Shown: in pieces, positions 1 to 6,394 of the stretch
Layout: every line of letters starts with the position of its first letter
Position numbering within the stretch: the first letter of the stretch is position 1
Source: an uncultured Eubacteriales bacterium
GTDB lineage: Bacteria; Bacillota; Clostridia; Oscillospirales; Acutalibacteraceae
Direction of reading: 5' to 3'
Assembly: GCA_900313125.1 (NCBI GenBank)
Contig: OMPZ01000178.1
Location: forward strand, 1-7,810
Length of the DNA: 7,810 nucleotides
Made by a program: the position numbers and the translations under genes
The notes under the pieces: generated by a model
The model's database searches: none
What the model saw: the letters and a program-made list of their open reading frames with translations, nothing else
What the model was told of the DNA's origin: nothing

Positions 1-141
1 AGCAGAGGCGCCCGAAGGAAGTGCCCTTGGGGTACACCGACCGAGCCGGCAGGCGAGACTATACTGTCGTATTTCAAGGGCGATGACGTAGTACCCGGGG
101 AATTAGACCGAAAAGATTTAAAGCGTTTTATTAGAGTTTAG
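1..141 (+). CDS. Possible 3' end of an unidentified plus-strand gene (46 codons, cut by window edge)
   Basis: Frame 1 is open from the window edge to a TAG at 139-141, giving 46 codons. The last residues read GELDRKDLKRFIRV, a charged tail that would suit a protein C-terminus. I do not recognise a family. The open frame is weak evidence, because the first 80 or so bases are GC-rich and frames 2 and 3 are also free of stops for about 30 codons. If real, the gene converges on the pyr operon and shares the hairpin at 180-212 as its terminator. The alternative is a structured RNA: 23-29 can pair with 75-81, and 30-35 with 91-96. Sequence left of the window would decide. Confidence 0.3.
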   Translation, partial: SRGARRKCPWGTPTEPAGETILSYFKGDDVVPGELDRKDLKRFIRV

Positions 142-179
142 TATTAGTTTGATTCCATAACTTTTTTCCCTGAAAAAGG

Positions 180-212
180 GCGCACCGCTTATCGAAATGA
201 TAGGCGGTGCGC
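180..212. terminator. Strong GC-rich hairpin, probable bidirectional terminator
   Basis: Arms 180-193 and 199-212 form a 14-pair stem around a 5-base loop (194-198). There is a single T/G pair at 189/203. Read on the minus strand, the stem is followed by CC and then five T (the complement of 173-177), a classic intrinsic terminator for the pyr operon. Read on the plus strand it is followed by TTCTTAT, a weaker U-tract that could end a converging transcript. It lies 64 bases beyond the pyrI stop codon. Confidence 0.85.
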
Positions 213-217
213 TTCTT

Positions 218-268
218 ATACTAATATTCAATTAAAATCTTTTAAAGTGTTTTATTGAATATTAGTAT
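218..268. terminator. AT-rich inverted repeat directly after pyrI
   Basis: A perfect 15-base inverted repeat: 218-232 (ATACTAATATTCAAT) and 254-268 (ATTGAATATTAGTAT), with a 21-base AT-rich spacer. It begins 8 bases after the pyrI stop codon. The stem is long but has almost no GC and no clean U-tract. By itself it is more likely a 3' end protecting or pausing structure than an efficient terminator. It may act together with the GC hairpin at 180-212. The inverted repeat is directly visible; the role is inferred. Confidence 0.55.
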
Positions 269-275
269 TATTATT

Positions 276-701
276 TTAAATCGTGTGCTTTGCCTTGCTC
301 TCGCAGTAGATGCAGCGGTAAACGCGGTTTTCGCGGTCGGTCAGCTTGAAAATGTGTACAAGCTCCTGCTCGTCCTGCGAAATGCAGCGCGGGTTTTTGC
401 ACTTGATAACGTCAACAAGCCTTTCCGGCAGCTCGGGGTGAAATTTCTTGACGATCTCACCGTTTTTGATAACGTTGACAGAAACGCCGGGGTCGAGATA
501 TCCCAGAACATCGACGTCGATGTCGATAGGACGGTCGATCTTTATGATATCCTTTTTGCCGTTTTTCGAGCTCGGCGCGTTTTTGATGATCGCCACGGAA
601 CAGGTCAGCTTGTCGAGGTTTAAGTACCTGTACAGCACCATGCTCCTGCCGGAGGTGATGTGGTCAATGACGATACCGTCTGTTATAGAGTCGATTACCA
701 T
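276..701 (-). CDS. pyrI: Aspartate carbamoyltransferase regulatory subunit PyrI
   Basis: Regulatory chain of aspartate transcarbamoylase. In the E. coli enzyme it binds CTP/UTP or ATP and passes the signal to the PyrB trimers. The protein has 141 residues, somewhat shorter than the E. coli chain of about 153, mostly at the N-terminus. The C-terminal zinc domain has the four expected cysteines, C101, C106, C130 and C133, in the family pattern C-x4-C ... C-x2-C. In a by-eye alignment the nucleotide-site residues of E. coli (Asp19, Lys60, Lys94) fall on D13 (VIDHI), K54 (KDIIKID) and K86 (before HPELPERL), so allosteric binding is probably intact. The ATG follows the pyrB TAA with no gap. Its ribosome site GGAGG (710-714) lies inside the last codons of pyrB, which implies coupled synthesis of the two subunits. 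It is the last gene of the operon. Confidence 0.97.
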   Translation of the reverse strand: MVIDSITDGIVIDHITSGRSMVLYRYLNLDKLTCSVAIIKNAPSSKNGKKDIIKIDRPIDIDVDVLGYLDPGVSVNVIKNGEIVKKFHPELPERLVDVIKCKNPRCISQDEQELVHIFKLTDRENRVYRCIYCESKAKHTI

Positions 702-1616
702 TTATTCCACCTCCAAAAGCTTTAGTATCAGCGCCATTCTCATGTACTTTCCGTTGAGTACCTGCTTGAAGTAGCAGGCGCGCGGGTCTTTGTCCACGGC
801 AACGGAGATCTCGTTTACTCGCGGCAGCGGGTGCATGATGCATAGATCATCCTTCGCGTCCTCAAGCTTGTCAGGCGTGAGAATGTAGCTGTCCTTCAGT
901 CTGATGTAGTCCTGTTCGTTGAAGAAACGCTCGCGCTGAACTCTCGTCATGTAAAGAATGTCGAGCTTTGGCATTGCGCCGAGAAGGTCGGTTGTCTCTT
1001 CAAACGGAATGTTGTTTTTGAGCAGAACGTTGTTTGTAACGTAATCCGGCAGTTTTAATTCGTCGGGTGAGATAAGAACAAATTTGATGTCGCTGTACCT
1101 TGACAGCGCGTTTATCAGCGAATGTACCGTTCTGCCGAATTTCAGGTCGCCGCAAAGACCTACTGTCAGATCGTTGAATCCGCCCTTCTCTCGGTAGATC
1201 GTCAGAAGGTCGGCAAGCGTCTGCGTCGGGTGATTGTGTCCGCCGTCGCCGGCATTGATTATCGGCACGTCGCTTACCATCGACGCTACCATCGGTGCGC
1301 CCTCCTTCGGGTGACGCATCGCGATGATATCGGCGTAGCACGAAACGACCTTTATCGTGTCGGAAACGCTCTCGCCCTTAGAGGTAGACGAGCTGCTGCT
1401 CGAAGAAAAGCCCAGCACGCTGCCGCCAAGCTCGTACATAGCGGCTTCAAAGCTGAGACGAGTCCTCGTAGACGGCTCAAAGAAAAGCGTAGCGAGCTTT
1501 TTCCTTTTGCATTTCTCGGCGTATTTATCGGGATCGTTTATTATATCGCAGGCTGTTTCGATAAGCGAGTTGATCTCATCGGTAGAAAGGTCGAGAATAT
1601 CAAGCAAATGTCTCAT
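702..1616 (-). CDS. pyrB: Aspartate carbamoyltransferase catalytic subunit PyrB
   Basis: Condenses carbamoyl phosphate with L-aspartate to give N-carbamoyl-aspartate, the committed pyrimidine step; cytosolic. It has 304 residues, the normal family length. The carbamoyl-phosphate motif FEPSTRTRLSFE covers 46-57 (S49, T50, R51, T52). Further active-site residues by alignment to E. coli are K80, R101, H129 and Q132 (HPTQ), R162, R225 and Q227 (TRVQ), with HPLPR at 262-266. The sequence is clearly of the E. coli-like class that works with PyrI, which is the next gene. One oddity is the segment before K80: seven serines in a row (71-77) then T-S-K, about two residues shorter than in E. coli. The serines use mixed TCN and AGC codons, so this is not a simple triplet repeat. 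The ATG overlaps the pyrE stop as ATGA, with an AGGAGC ribosome site inside pyrE. Confidence 0.98.
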   Translation of the reverse strand: MRHLLDILDLSTDEINSLIETACDIINDPDKYAEKCKRKKLATLFFEPSTRTRLSFEAAMYELGGSVLGFSSSSSSSTSKGESVSDTIKVVSCYADIIAMRHPKEGAPMVASMVSDVPIINAGDGGHNHPTQTLADLLTIYREKGGFNDLTVGLCGDLKFGRTVHSLINALSRYSDIKFVLISPDELKLPDYVTNNVLLKNNIPFEETTDLLGAMPKLDILYMTRVQRERFFNEQDYIRLKDSYILTPDKLEDAKDDLCIMHPLPRVNEISVAVDKDPRACYFKQVLNGKYMRMALILKLLEVE

Positions 1617-2251
1617 TCTGCAGCTCCTATCCAGCTTTCATCGGAGGGGTTGTTTCTGAATTTGATAAGTTTTTCCTTATCCTCGGGCTTGATGTAGCCC
1701 TGCTCGGCAGCGACCTCGGCGATAACGTCGAGATTTGTCAGGCTGATGTTCTTAACGTTGGCAGCCGCAAGGCGGTCGATGCCCTTCTGCATACCGTATG
1801 TGAAGATGCTCGCGATGCCGAGTACCTCCGCGCCTGCGTCGCGAAGCGCGTTCACTACCTCGATAACGCTGCCGCCCGTTGAGATAAGATCCTCGATAAC
1901 AACTACCTTCTGACCCTTCTCAAGCTTGCCCTCGATCTGATTTCCTCTGCCGTGGTCTTTTGCGCCCGAGCGAACGTAGCCCATAGGAAGGTTGAGGATA
2001 GTAGCCGTGATAGCTGCGTGAGCGATACCTGCCGTGCTTGTGCCCATGAGCACCTCGCAGTCGGGGTAGTTCTCTTCAACGACTCTTGCGAGCGCGTTCT
2101 CAACGTCGTCTCTTACCCGCGGCGCGGAAAGAGTGAGTCTGTTGTCGCAGTAGATCGGGCTTTTGATGCCGCTTGCCCATGTAAACGGCTCCTGCGGTCT
2201 GAGAAATACCGCGTTTATTGATAATAAGTCCTTTGCAATAAGTCTGTTCAT
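1613..2251 (-). CDS. pyrE: Orotate phosphoribosyltransferase PyrE
   Basis: Transfers phosphoribosyl from PRPP to orotate to make OMP, the substrate of PyrF; cytosolic and normally a dimer. It has 212 residues, typical of the family. The PRPP-binding signature VVVIEDLISTGGS lies at 116-128. The flexible catalytic loop with K98-D99-H100-G101 (YVRSGAKDHGRG region) is present, as is the N-terminal substrate region GIKSPIYCD (28-36). The start is set by an AAAGGAG site at 2262-2268, 10 bases before the ATG. It follows the DUF3592-like membrane-protein gene after 27 bases and overlaps pyrB by 4 bases (ATGA). Nothing looks broken. Confidence 0.98.
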   Translation of the reverse strand: MNRLIAKDLLSINAVFLRPQEPFTWASGIKSPIYCDNRLTLSAPRVRDDVENALARVVEENYPDCEVLMGTSTAGIAHAAITATILNLPMGYVRSGAKDHGRGNQIEGKLEKGQKVVVIEDLISTGGSVIEVVNALRDAGAEVLGIASIFTYGMQKGIDRLAAANVKNISLTNLDVIAEVAAEQGYIKPEDKEKLIKFRNNPSDESWIGAAE

Positions 2252-2278
2252 ATTGTGAAAACTCCTTTGTCCTTAGAT

Positions 2279-3382
2279 TTAAAATACGCTTAGTTCTTCA
2301 TTAGAATAATACCATGCAGGCAGTATCTCGGCAAATTCTGTATTCTGCGGGTCTGCCACAAGATAAAGCAGACGGTTCGTGAGCCGCTGATCGCAAAGCT
2401 TAGCTTTGTCGAGGATCACCGTTGTAACGTAAACCTCCTTGAAGCCGCTCAGAACTCCGTTGTAACGCATATTGAACGGTCTTGCCTGTGTTGATCTCAT
2501 CAATCTTAAAAGCGAGCTTTCATGCGGCGTCATTTCCGCGCCAAATAGCCCGTTTTCAAACGATGACGCGATCTGTTTCAGCTCGCCGGGGTTTGAAAGA
2601 AAACGATCGTCGGTACTGTATACCATGTAAGCCGGAACGACCTTAAGCGCTTCGCCCTTGAAGATCCTTTCGTCGTCCGAAGGCAGCAGCCGCTTGTAGG
2701 CGTCATTGTCAAACGGCATGATAACAGCGCCGAGATAGATCTGTCCGTTTTTGAAAAGCTGCTTGTGCGCCTTGTAGATACCTCCGAGACTGTCATTGCC
2801 GAGATGTATCATGTGGTCAAGCGTGGGATCTATGTTAGGCTTGTCGATGAAGCTGTTCTTTTTCTTTCCGCGTGAAAACCGCTCGATCGTCTGCGGCATA
2901 TTTCTTCTGATGATGTCGCAGATCTCGTCGCTGCTCGCCATATAATGCTCGCATCTGACCTCTTTGACTACCGCGTTTGAATAAGCGTTAAAAACCGAAC
3001 CCGCTGCAAATATCAAGCAAAATATGCCGGAAGCGATCGACGCAAGAAGCCAAGTGTTGCTTTTTGTAACGGCTTTCTCGGGGTGTTCGGGATCGTAGTA
3101 GAGCGTTATTTTTTCCTTTAGCTGAGCGCCAATGCCAAGATATCCGTAATACTCATGCAATTCACCGTTTGCGTCGGTGTACAGCGCCGTTCCTTTAAAA
3201 TTTGTCTGCCCCGGGTTTAGATAGCTACCCGGCTCGATATATGTAACGGTGGCTTCGCACGACGTTCCCGCGTTATATATCCTGCTGTAATTCAGTAATT
3301 TGTTGAATGAAAAGACAAATAATATTATGAAAAGAACGGTCTGAAAATATAAAGTTGCTCTTGCCTTGCTGCTGTTCCTCAT
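2279..3382 (-). CDS. Two-pass membrane protein with DUF3592-like loop and large cytosolic C-terminal domain, unknown function
   Basis: A 367-residue protein whose function I do not recognise. A positively charged N-terminus (MRNSSKAR) precedes a first membrane segment at about 12-30. A second lies at about 111-133 (WLLASIASGIFCLIFAAGSV). The roughly 80-residue loop between them has the DUF3592 pattern: a start like EATVTYIEP, a middle like ALYTDANGE, then a GxxL ... ITLYYDPEHPEKAV end. This loop should face outside. The remaining 230 or so residues are soluble and, by the positive-inside rule, cytosolic. They include a basic RGKKK patch (171-175) and no catalytic motif that I can name. An AAGGAG site precedes the ATG by 5 bases. 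The gene sits 23 bases after the HAD gene and 27 bases before pyrE in the same direction, so it is almost certainly co-transcribed with the pyr genes. It is not a known pathway enzyme. A sensor, an envelope protein or an unrelated passenger are all possible. Confidence 0.85.
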   Translation of the reverse strand: MRNSSKARATLYFQTVLFIILFVFSFNKLLNYSRIYNAGTSCEATVTYIEPGSYLNPGQTNFKGTALYTDANGELHEYYGYLGIGAQLKEKITLYYDPEHPEKAVTKSNTWLLASIASGIFCLIFAAGSVFNAYSNAVVKEVRCEHYMASSDEICDIIRRNMPQTIERFSRGKKKNSFIDKPNIDPTLDHMIHLGNDSLGGIYKAHKQLFKNGQIYLGAVIMPFDNDAYKRLLPSDDERIFKGEALKVVPAYMVYSTDDRFLSNPGELKQIASSFENGLFGAEMTPHESSLLRLMRSTQARPFNMRYNGVLSGFKEVYVTTVILDKAKLCDQRLTNRLLYLVADPQNTEFAEILPAWYYSNEELSVF

Positions 3383-3405
3383 GAAAACTCCTTGTTTATA
3401 GTGGC

Positions 3406-4056
3406 TTAGTGGTTTGACAGGAAAGCTTCAAGCTCATCAACGTCCTTGATGATATGATCCGCGCCGAATTTCTCGGCTTCATCGCGGTCGCCGTACCCGA
3501 AAAGCACATACGCGCACTTCATACCGACGTCGTGCGCGCCAATAACGTCGTGCTTTCTGTCGCCTATCATGATAGCTTTGCCGATATCGGTGACGCCGCT
3601 TTCCTCAATGGCGTATCGGAGAACGTCCGTCTTGCTGTTTCGTGTTCCGTCCATTGTGCTGCCGGCGATCAGATCGAAATACTGCGATACATTGAAATGC
3701 TCCAATATCCTGACGGCGAAAACCTCCGGCTTTGACGTCGCAAGAATTATCTTCTTGTCGGTCTGCGAGAGCTTTTTGAGAAGCTCCTCGATGCCGTCGT
3801 AGAGCTTGTTTTCAAAAATTCCCTTTTCGGGGTAGTACTCGCGGTAGTATTGAACTCCGAGCTTTATCTTCTCTTCGTCAAAGCCGCAAAACTCCCGGAA
3901 CGAATCGGAAAGGGGAGGACCGATAAAGCAGCGCAGCTCGTTTTTGTCCTCAACGGGACACCCGAGCTTTTCGAGCGCGTAGGCGACCGAATTGAGTATA
4001 CCCTCGGCGGATTCCGTCACCGTGCCGTCGAGATCGAAAAATATATGATCGTACAT
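3406..4056 (-). CDS. HAD-superfamily phosphatase, Gph / 5'-nucleotidase-like
   Basis: A soluble haloacid-dehalogenase-fold phosphatase, 216 residues from the chosen start. Motif I is DLDGT (nucleophile D8, acid/base D10), motif II is TSK (107-109), a likely motif III lysine is K142, and motif IV is GDRKHD with D166 and D170. A helical cap of the Gph type lies between motifs I and II (roughly 15-85). The cap segment FIGPPLSDSF and the downstream YREYY resemble, from memory, the HAD 5'-nucleotidase-like group, so a nucleotide or sugar-phosphate substrate is plausible but unproven. The frame extends upstream to an ATG at 4101, but that start would lie inside pyrF and add 15 non-family residues. 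The ATG at 4056 puts the conserved DLDGT near residue 8 and lies 4 bases after the pyrF stop (TGATCCTATG). No strong ribosome site precedes it, so translation probably depends on coupling to pyrF. Confidence 0.93.
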   Translation of the reverse strand: MYDHIFFDLDGTVTESAEGILNSVAYALEKLGCPVEDKNELRCFIGPPLSDSFREFCGFDEEKIKLGVQYYREYYPEKGIFENKLYDGIEELLKKLSQTDKKIILATSKPEVFAVRILEHFNVSQYFDLIAGSTMDGTRNSKTDVLRYAIEESGVTDIGKAIMIGDRKHDVIGAHDVGMKCAYVLFGYGDRDEAEKFGADHIIKDVDELEAFLSNH

Positions 4057-4060
4057 AGGA

Positions 4061-4759
4061 TCAGCCCACAAATTCAGCGACGCAGCGCTTGTAAGCGGCA
4101 ACGGGGTCGTCAGCCTGAGTGATAGGTCTGCCGACTACAATGTAGTCAGAGCCGATCTCCTTAGCCTGTGCGGGCGTCATAACGCGTACCTGATCGCCTA
4201 CCTCGCCGTCTGCAAAGCGAACGCCGGGAGTTACCGTCACGAACGAATTGCCGCAGATCTCGTGTACCTTCTTCGCTTCGAGCGGGGAGCATACAACGCC
4301 GTCAAGACCCGATTTCTGCGCGTTCATGGCGTAGTGAAGAACGACTCTGTCGATAGGCTGGTCGATAAGCAGCTCGTCTCTCATGCGCTCCTCGCTCGTT
4401 GAGGTGAGCTGAGTTACCGCAATGAGTATCGGGCGGGTGCCGTCCTCACGGGTCAGCCCCTTGATAGCTGCTTCCATCATCGCTGCCGTGCCTGCCGCGT
4501 GCAGGTTGCACATATCAACGTCGAGGTTTGAAAGAACTCTCATCGCCTTCATGACCGTGTTGGGGATATCGTGGAGCTTTAAGTCGAGAAATATCTTGTG
4601 TCCTCTCTTCTTGATCTCCTTTACAATATCGGGACCTGCTGCATAGAAAAGCTCCATGCCGATCTTCACGAACGGCTTTTCGTCCTGAAACTTGTCAAGA
4701 AAAGCGAAAACCTCCTCGCGGCTGTTGAAATCGCAGGCTACAATTACATCCTTACCCAT
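4061..4759 (-). CDS. pyrF: Orotidine 5'-phosphate decarboxylase PyrF
   Basis: Decarboxylates OMP to UMP, the last step of the pathway; a cytosolic TIM-barrel dimer. It has 232 residues, typical for the short bacterial form. The catalytic tetrad is intact: K32 (FVKIGMELF), D59, K61 and D64 within FLDLKLHDIPNT (57-68). Substrate contacts expected of the family are visible at D10 (VACDF), in TPGVRF (177-182) and in VVGRPIT (208-214). The start is fixed by an AGGAGGT ribosome site at 4767-4773, 7 bases before the ATG. That site lies inside the final codons of pyrD, which this gene overlaps by 8 bases (ATGGGTAA). The HAD phosphatase gene begins 4 bases after the stop. Confidence 0.98.
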   Translation of the reverse strand: MGKDVIVACDFNSREEVFAFLDKFQDEKPFVKIGMELFYAAGPDIVKEIKKRGHKIFLDLKLHDIPNTVMKAMRVLSNLDVDMCNLHAAGTAAMMEAAIKGLTREDGTRPILIAVTQLTSTSEERMRDELLIDQPIDRVVLHYAMNAQKSGLDGVVCSPLEAKKVHEICGNSFVTVTPGVRFADGEVGDQVRVMTPAQAKEIGSDYIVVGRPITQADDPVAAYKRCVAEFVG

Positions 4760-5669
4760 TGTGGCTACCTCCTATAATTTCAGTTATATCATTAATGCCG
4801 AATTGTTTCATGACCTCCGGCAGGTCTTGTATGATCTTCTTGCAGGCGCAGGGGTCTACAAGATTCGCGGCTCCCACCTGAACGGCAGTTGCGCCGGCGA
4901 GCATCATCTCGATAACGTTTCGCGCGCTCGATACGCCGCCCATACCGATGATCGGGATATTCACCGCCTCGTACACCTGATATATCATTCTCACGGCTAC
5001 GGGGAAGATCGCAGGACCCGAGAAACCGCCCATTTTATTCGCGATAACGGGCTTTCTCGTTTTAAGGTCGATGCGCATACCGAGCAGCGTATTTATCAGC
5101 GAGATACCGTCGGCACCCGCGTCCTCGCACGCCTTCGCGATGCTTACGATGTCCGTGACATTCGGGCTGAGCTTTATGTAAACAGGCTTTTTTGTAACAG
5201 CCTTAACGGCTTTTGTCACAGCCGCCGCCGATTCGGGGCTTGTGCCGAAGCTCATGCCGCCGTTGTGTACGTTCGGGCAGCTTACGTTGACCTCCAAAAT
5301 GCCGACCTGCGGCTGAGCGTCCATTTTCTCGCAGGTGTAGGCGTATTCGTCTATCGAAAAGCCGCTTACGTTGGCGATGATCGGTTTATTGTACACCTTC
5401 GCAAGCTTGGGCAGCTCCTCCGAGATCACCTTGTCAACTCCGGGATTCTGCAAGCCTACCGAGTTTATCATTCCCTCGGTACACTCCGCGATGCGGGGCG
5501 TGGGATTGCCGAAGCGCGGCTCCTTTGTCGTGCCCTTGCACGAGATCGAGCCGAGGATATTTATGTCGTACCAGTCTGCGAACTCGTACCCGAAGCCGAA
5601 CGTTCCCGACGCCGGGATGATCGGGTTGTCAAGAACAAGACCGCTCAGATCAACCTTTGTGTTTACCAT
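4752..5669 (-). CDS. pyrD: Dihydroorotate dehydrogenase, type 1B catalytic subunit PyrD
   Basis: Oxidises dihydroorotate to orotate on FMN. As a type 1B enzyme it passes electrons through PyrK to NAD+, and it is cytosolic. From the chosen start it has 305 residues. Landmarks are the opening LSGLVLDNPIIPASG, FMN/substrate residues K45 (SCKGTT) and N69 (MINSVGLQNPG), catalytic base C131 in NVSCPN (128-133), and C-terminal FMN-phosphate loops GMGGVSS (242-248) and VQVGAAN (263-269). A cysteine as base and the adjacent pyrK both indicate class 1 rather than the membrane class 2. The frame is open to an ATG at 5753, but that reading adds 28 residues with no family similarity over pyrK. The ATG at 5669 has an AAAGGAGGAG site (5675-5684) and overlaps the pyrK stop by 7 bases (ATGGTAA). 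Confidence 0.97.
   Translation of the reverse strand: MVNTKVDLSGLVLDNPIIPASGTFGFGYEFADWYDINILGSISCKGTTKEPRFGNPTPRIAECTEGMINSVGLQNPGVDKVISEELPKLAKVYNKPIIANVSGFSIDEYAYTCEKMDAQPQVGILEVNVSCPNVHNGGMSFGTSPESAAAVTKAVKAVTKKPVYIKLSPNVTDIVSIAKACEDAGADGISLINTLLGMRIDLKTRKPVIANKMGGFSGPAIFPVAVRMIYQVYEAVNIPIIGMGGVSSARNVIEMMLAGATAVQVGAANLVDPCACKKIIQDLPEVMKQFGINDITEIIGGSHNG
4767..4773 (-). promoter_or_regulatory. pyrF ribosome binding site inside the pyrD 3' end
   Basis: AGGAGGT on the minus strand, 7 bases before the pyrF ATG. The same bases encode the Ile-Gly-Gly near the PyrD C-terminus, so PyrD's last codons double as the pyrF translation signal. Confidence 0.85.
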
Positions 5670-6394
5670 TCGATCTCCTCCTTTACAAAAACGGGACCTT
5701 CCTTGCAGACGCGCTTGTTTCCGTTTTTCGTCTTGTGCGTACAGCCCATGCACGCGCCGAAGCCGCAGCCCATGCGCTCCTCAAAGCTGAACTGACCGCT
5801 CGTTTTTGCAGCCGCGTTTACCGCCCTGAACATCGGCATAGGACCGCAGGTGTAGAAGTATGTGTAATCTACCTTGTCGAACGCGTTTGTAACAAAGCCC
5901 TTTATGCCGTGCGAGCCGTCAACAGTCGTTACATAAACGTCCGCGCCGAGAGCCTTGAACTCCTCCTCGTAAAAGACCTCGTCAGCCGTGTTGAAGCCGA
6001 GGATAACGCCCGGCTTTTTGCCCTCGCTGATGAGCCTTTTGCAAAGGTTGTAAAGAGGGGGAACACCGACTCCACCGCCGATAAGCAGCGGTCTTTCTCC
6101 GCTTTTTGACGTGTCGTAGCCGTTGCCCAAGCCAACGAGAGCTTCAAGCGTGCTGTCGGGCGTGACAGCCGCAAGCTGCTGCGTGCCCTGACCCACGACC
6201 TTATATATGATGGTGATCGTTTTGTCGTCGTAGTCGCAGATCGAGATCGGGCGGCGCAGGAAGAACCCTTCAAGCGTGATGTTTATAAACTGACCCGACG
6301 CCTTGATATGGCTAGTGTCGCCCTGAAGGATCATTTTATAAACGTCCTTCGCTATTTTTTCGTTGCTGACTACTGTGTACAGACCGTTATTCAT
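5663..6394 (-). CDS. pyrK: Dihydroorotate dehydrogenase electron transfer subunit PyrK
   Basis: FAD and [2Fe-2S] subunit that links PyrD to NAD+; the family works as a PyrD2-PyrK2 heterotetramer. It has 243 residues, close to the usual 250-260. The FAD motif RRPISI covers 47-52, and a second flavin segment is KVVGQGTQ (65-72). The NAD-domain glycine run GGGVGVPP (106-113) and the CGP motif (183-185) follow. The iron-sulphur ligands are C210, C215, C218 and C230 in the pattern C-x4-C-x2-C-x11-C (MGCGFGACMGC). Ribosome site GGAGGT lies at 6405-6410, 10 bases before the ATG, with a closer AAGGTGA. This is the first gene after the 94-base gap that separates it from carB, and it overlaps pyrD by 7 bases. 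Confidence 0.97.
   Translation of the reverse strand: MNNGLYTVVSNEKIAKDVYKMILQGDTSHIKASGQFINITLEGFFLRRPISICDYDDKTITIIYKVVGQGTQQLAAVTPDSTLEALVGLGNGYDTSKSGERPLLIGGGVGVPPLYNLCKRLISEGKKPGVILGFNTADEVFYEEEFKALGADVYVTTVDGSHGIKGFVTNAFDKVDYTYFYTCGPMPMFRAVNAAAKTSGQFSFEERMGCGFGACMGCTHKTKNGNKRVCKEGPVFVKEEIEW
5675..5684 (-). promoter_or_regulatory. pyrD ribosome binding site inside the pyrK 3' end
   Basis: AAAGGAGGAG on the minus strand, with the AGGAGG core at 5677-5682, 7 bases before the ATG at 5669. It decides the pyrD start against the upstream in-frame ATG at 5753. The same bases encode Lys-Glu-Glu at the end of PyrK. Confidence 0.85.

Noticed and set aside
4..11. AGAGGCGC, reminiscent of the 5' side of lysine riboswitches
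   Set aside because: The other hallmark segments are absent and no plus-strand gene follows that it could control; it is a short chance match.
11..26. CCCGAAGGAAGTGCCC, slightly like the conserved tip of bacterial SRP RNA
   Set aside because: The flanking internal-loop sequences of SRP RNA do not match, so I do not support an ffs call.
138..270. Nine-base direct repeat TTAGTATTA at 138-146 and 262-270
   Set aside because: Short, AT-rich and isolated; the second copy is explained by the inverted repeat at 218-268. No mobile element ends are visible.
1122..1697. A 191-codon plus-strand frame opposite pyrB and pyrE
   Set aside because: Antisense shadow of strongly supported genes; composition is biased to Arg/Val/Ala and no motif is seen.
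4057..4101. Upstream ATG (4101) that would lengthen the HAD protein by 15 residues
   Set aside because: It would lie inside pyrF, lacks a ribosome site and adds residues before the conserved DLDGT start region; 4056 fits the family and the junction.
5670..5753. Upstream ATG (5753) that would lengthen PyrD by 28 residues
   Set aside because: The extra residues are the out-of-frame reading of the PyrK cysteine cluster region; the strong AAAGGAGGAG site points to 5669.
4692..5795. A 367-codon open frame on the plus strand opposite pyrD and the start of pyrF
   Set aside because: It lies fully antisense to genes with intact catalytic motifs, has an Arg/His/Ala-rich composition typical of a shadow frame and no recognisable domain.
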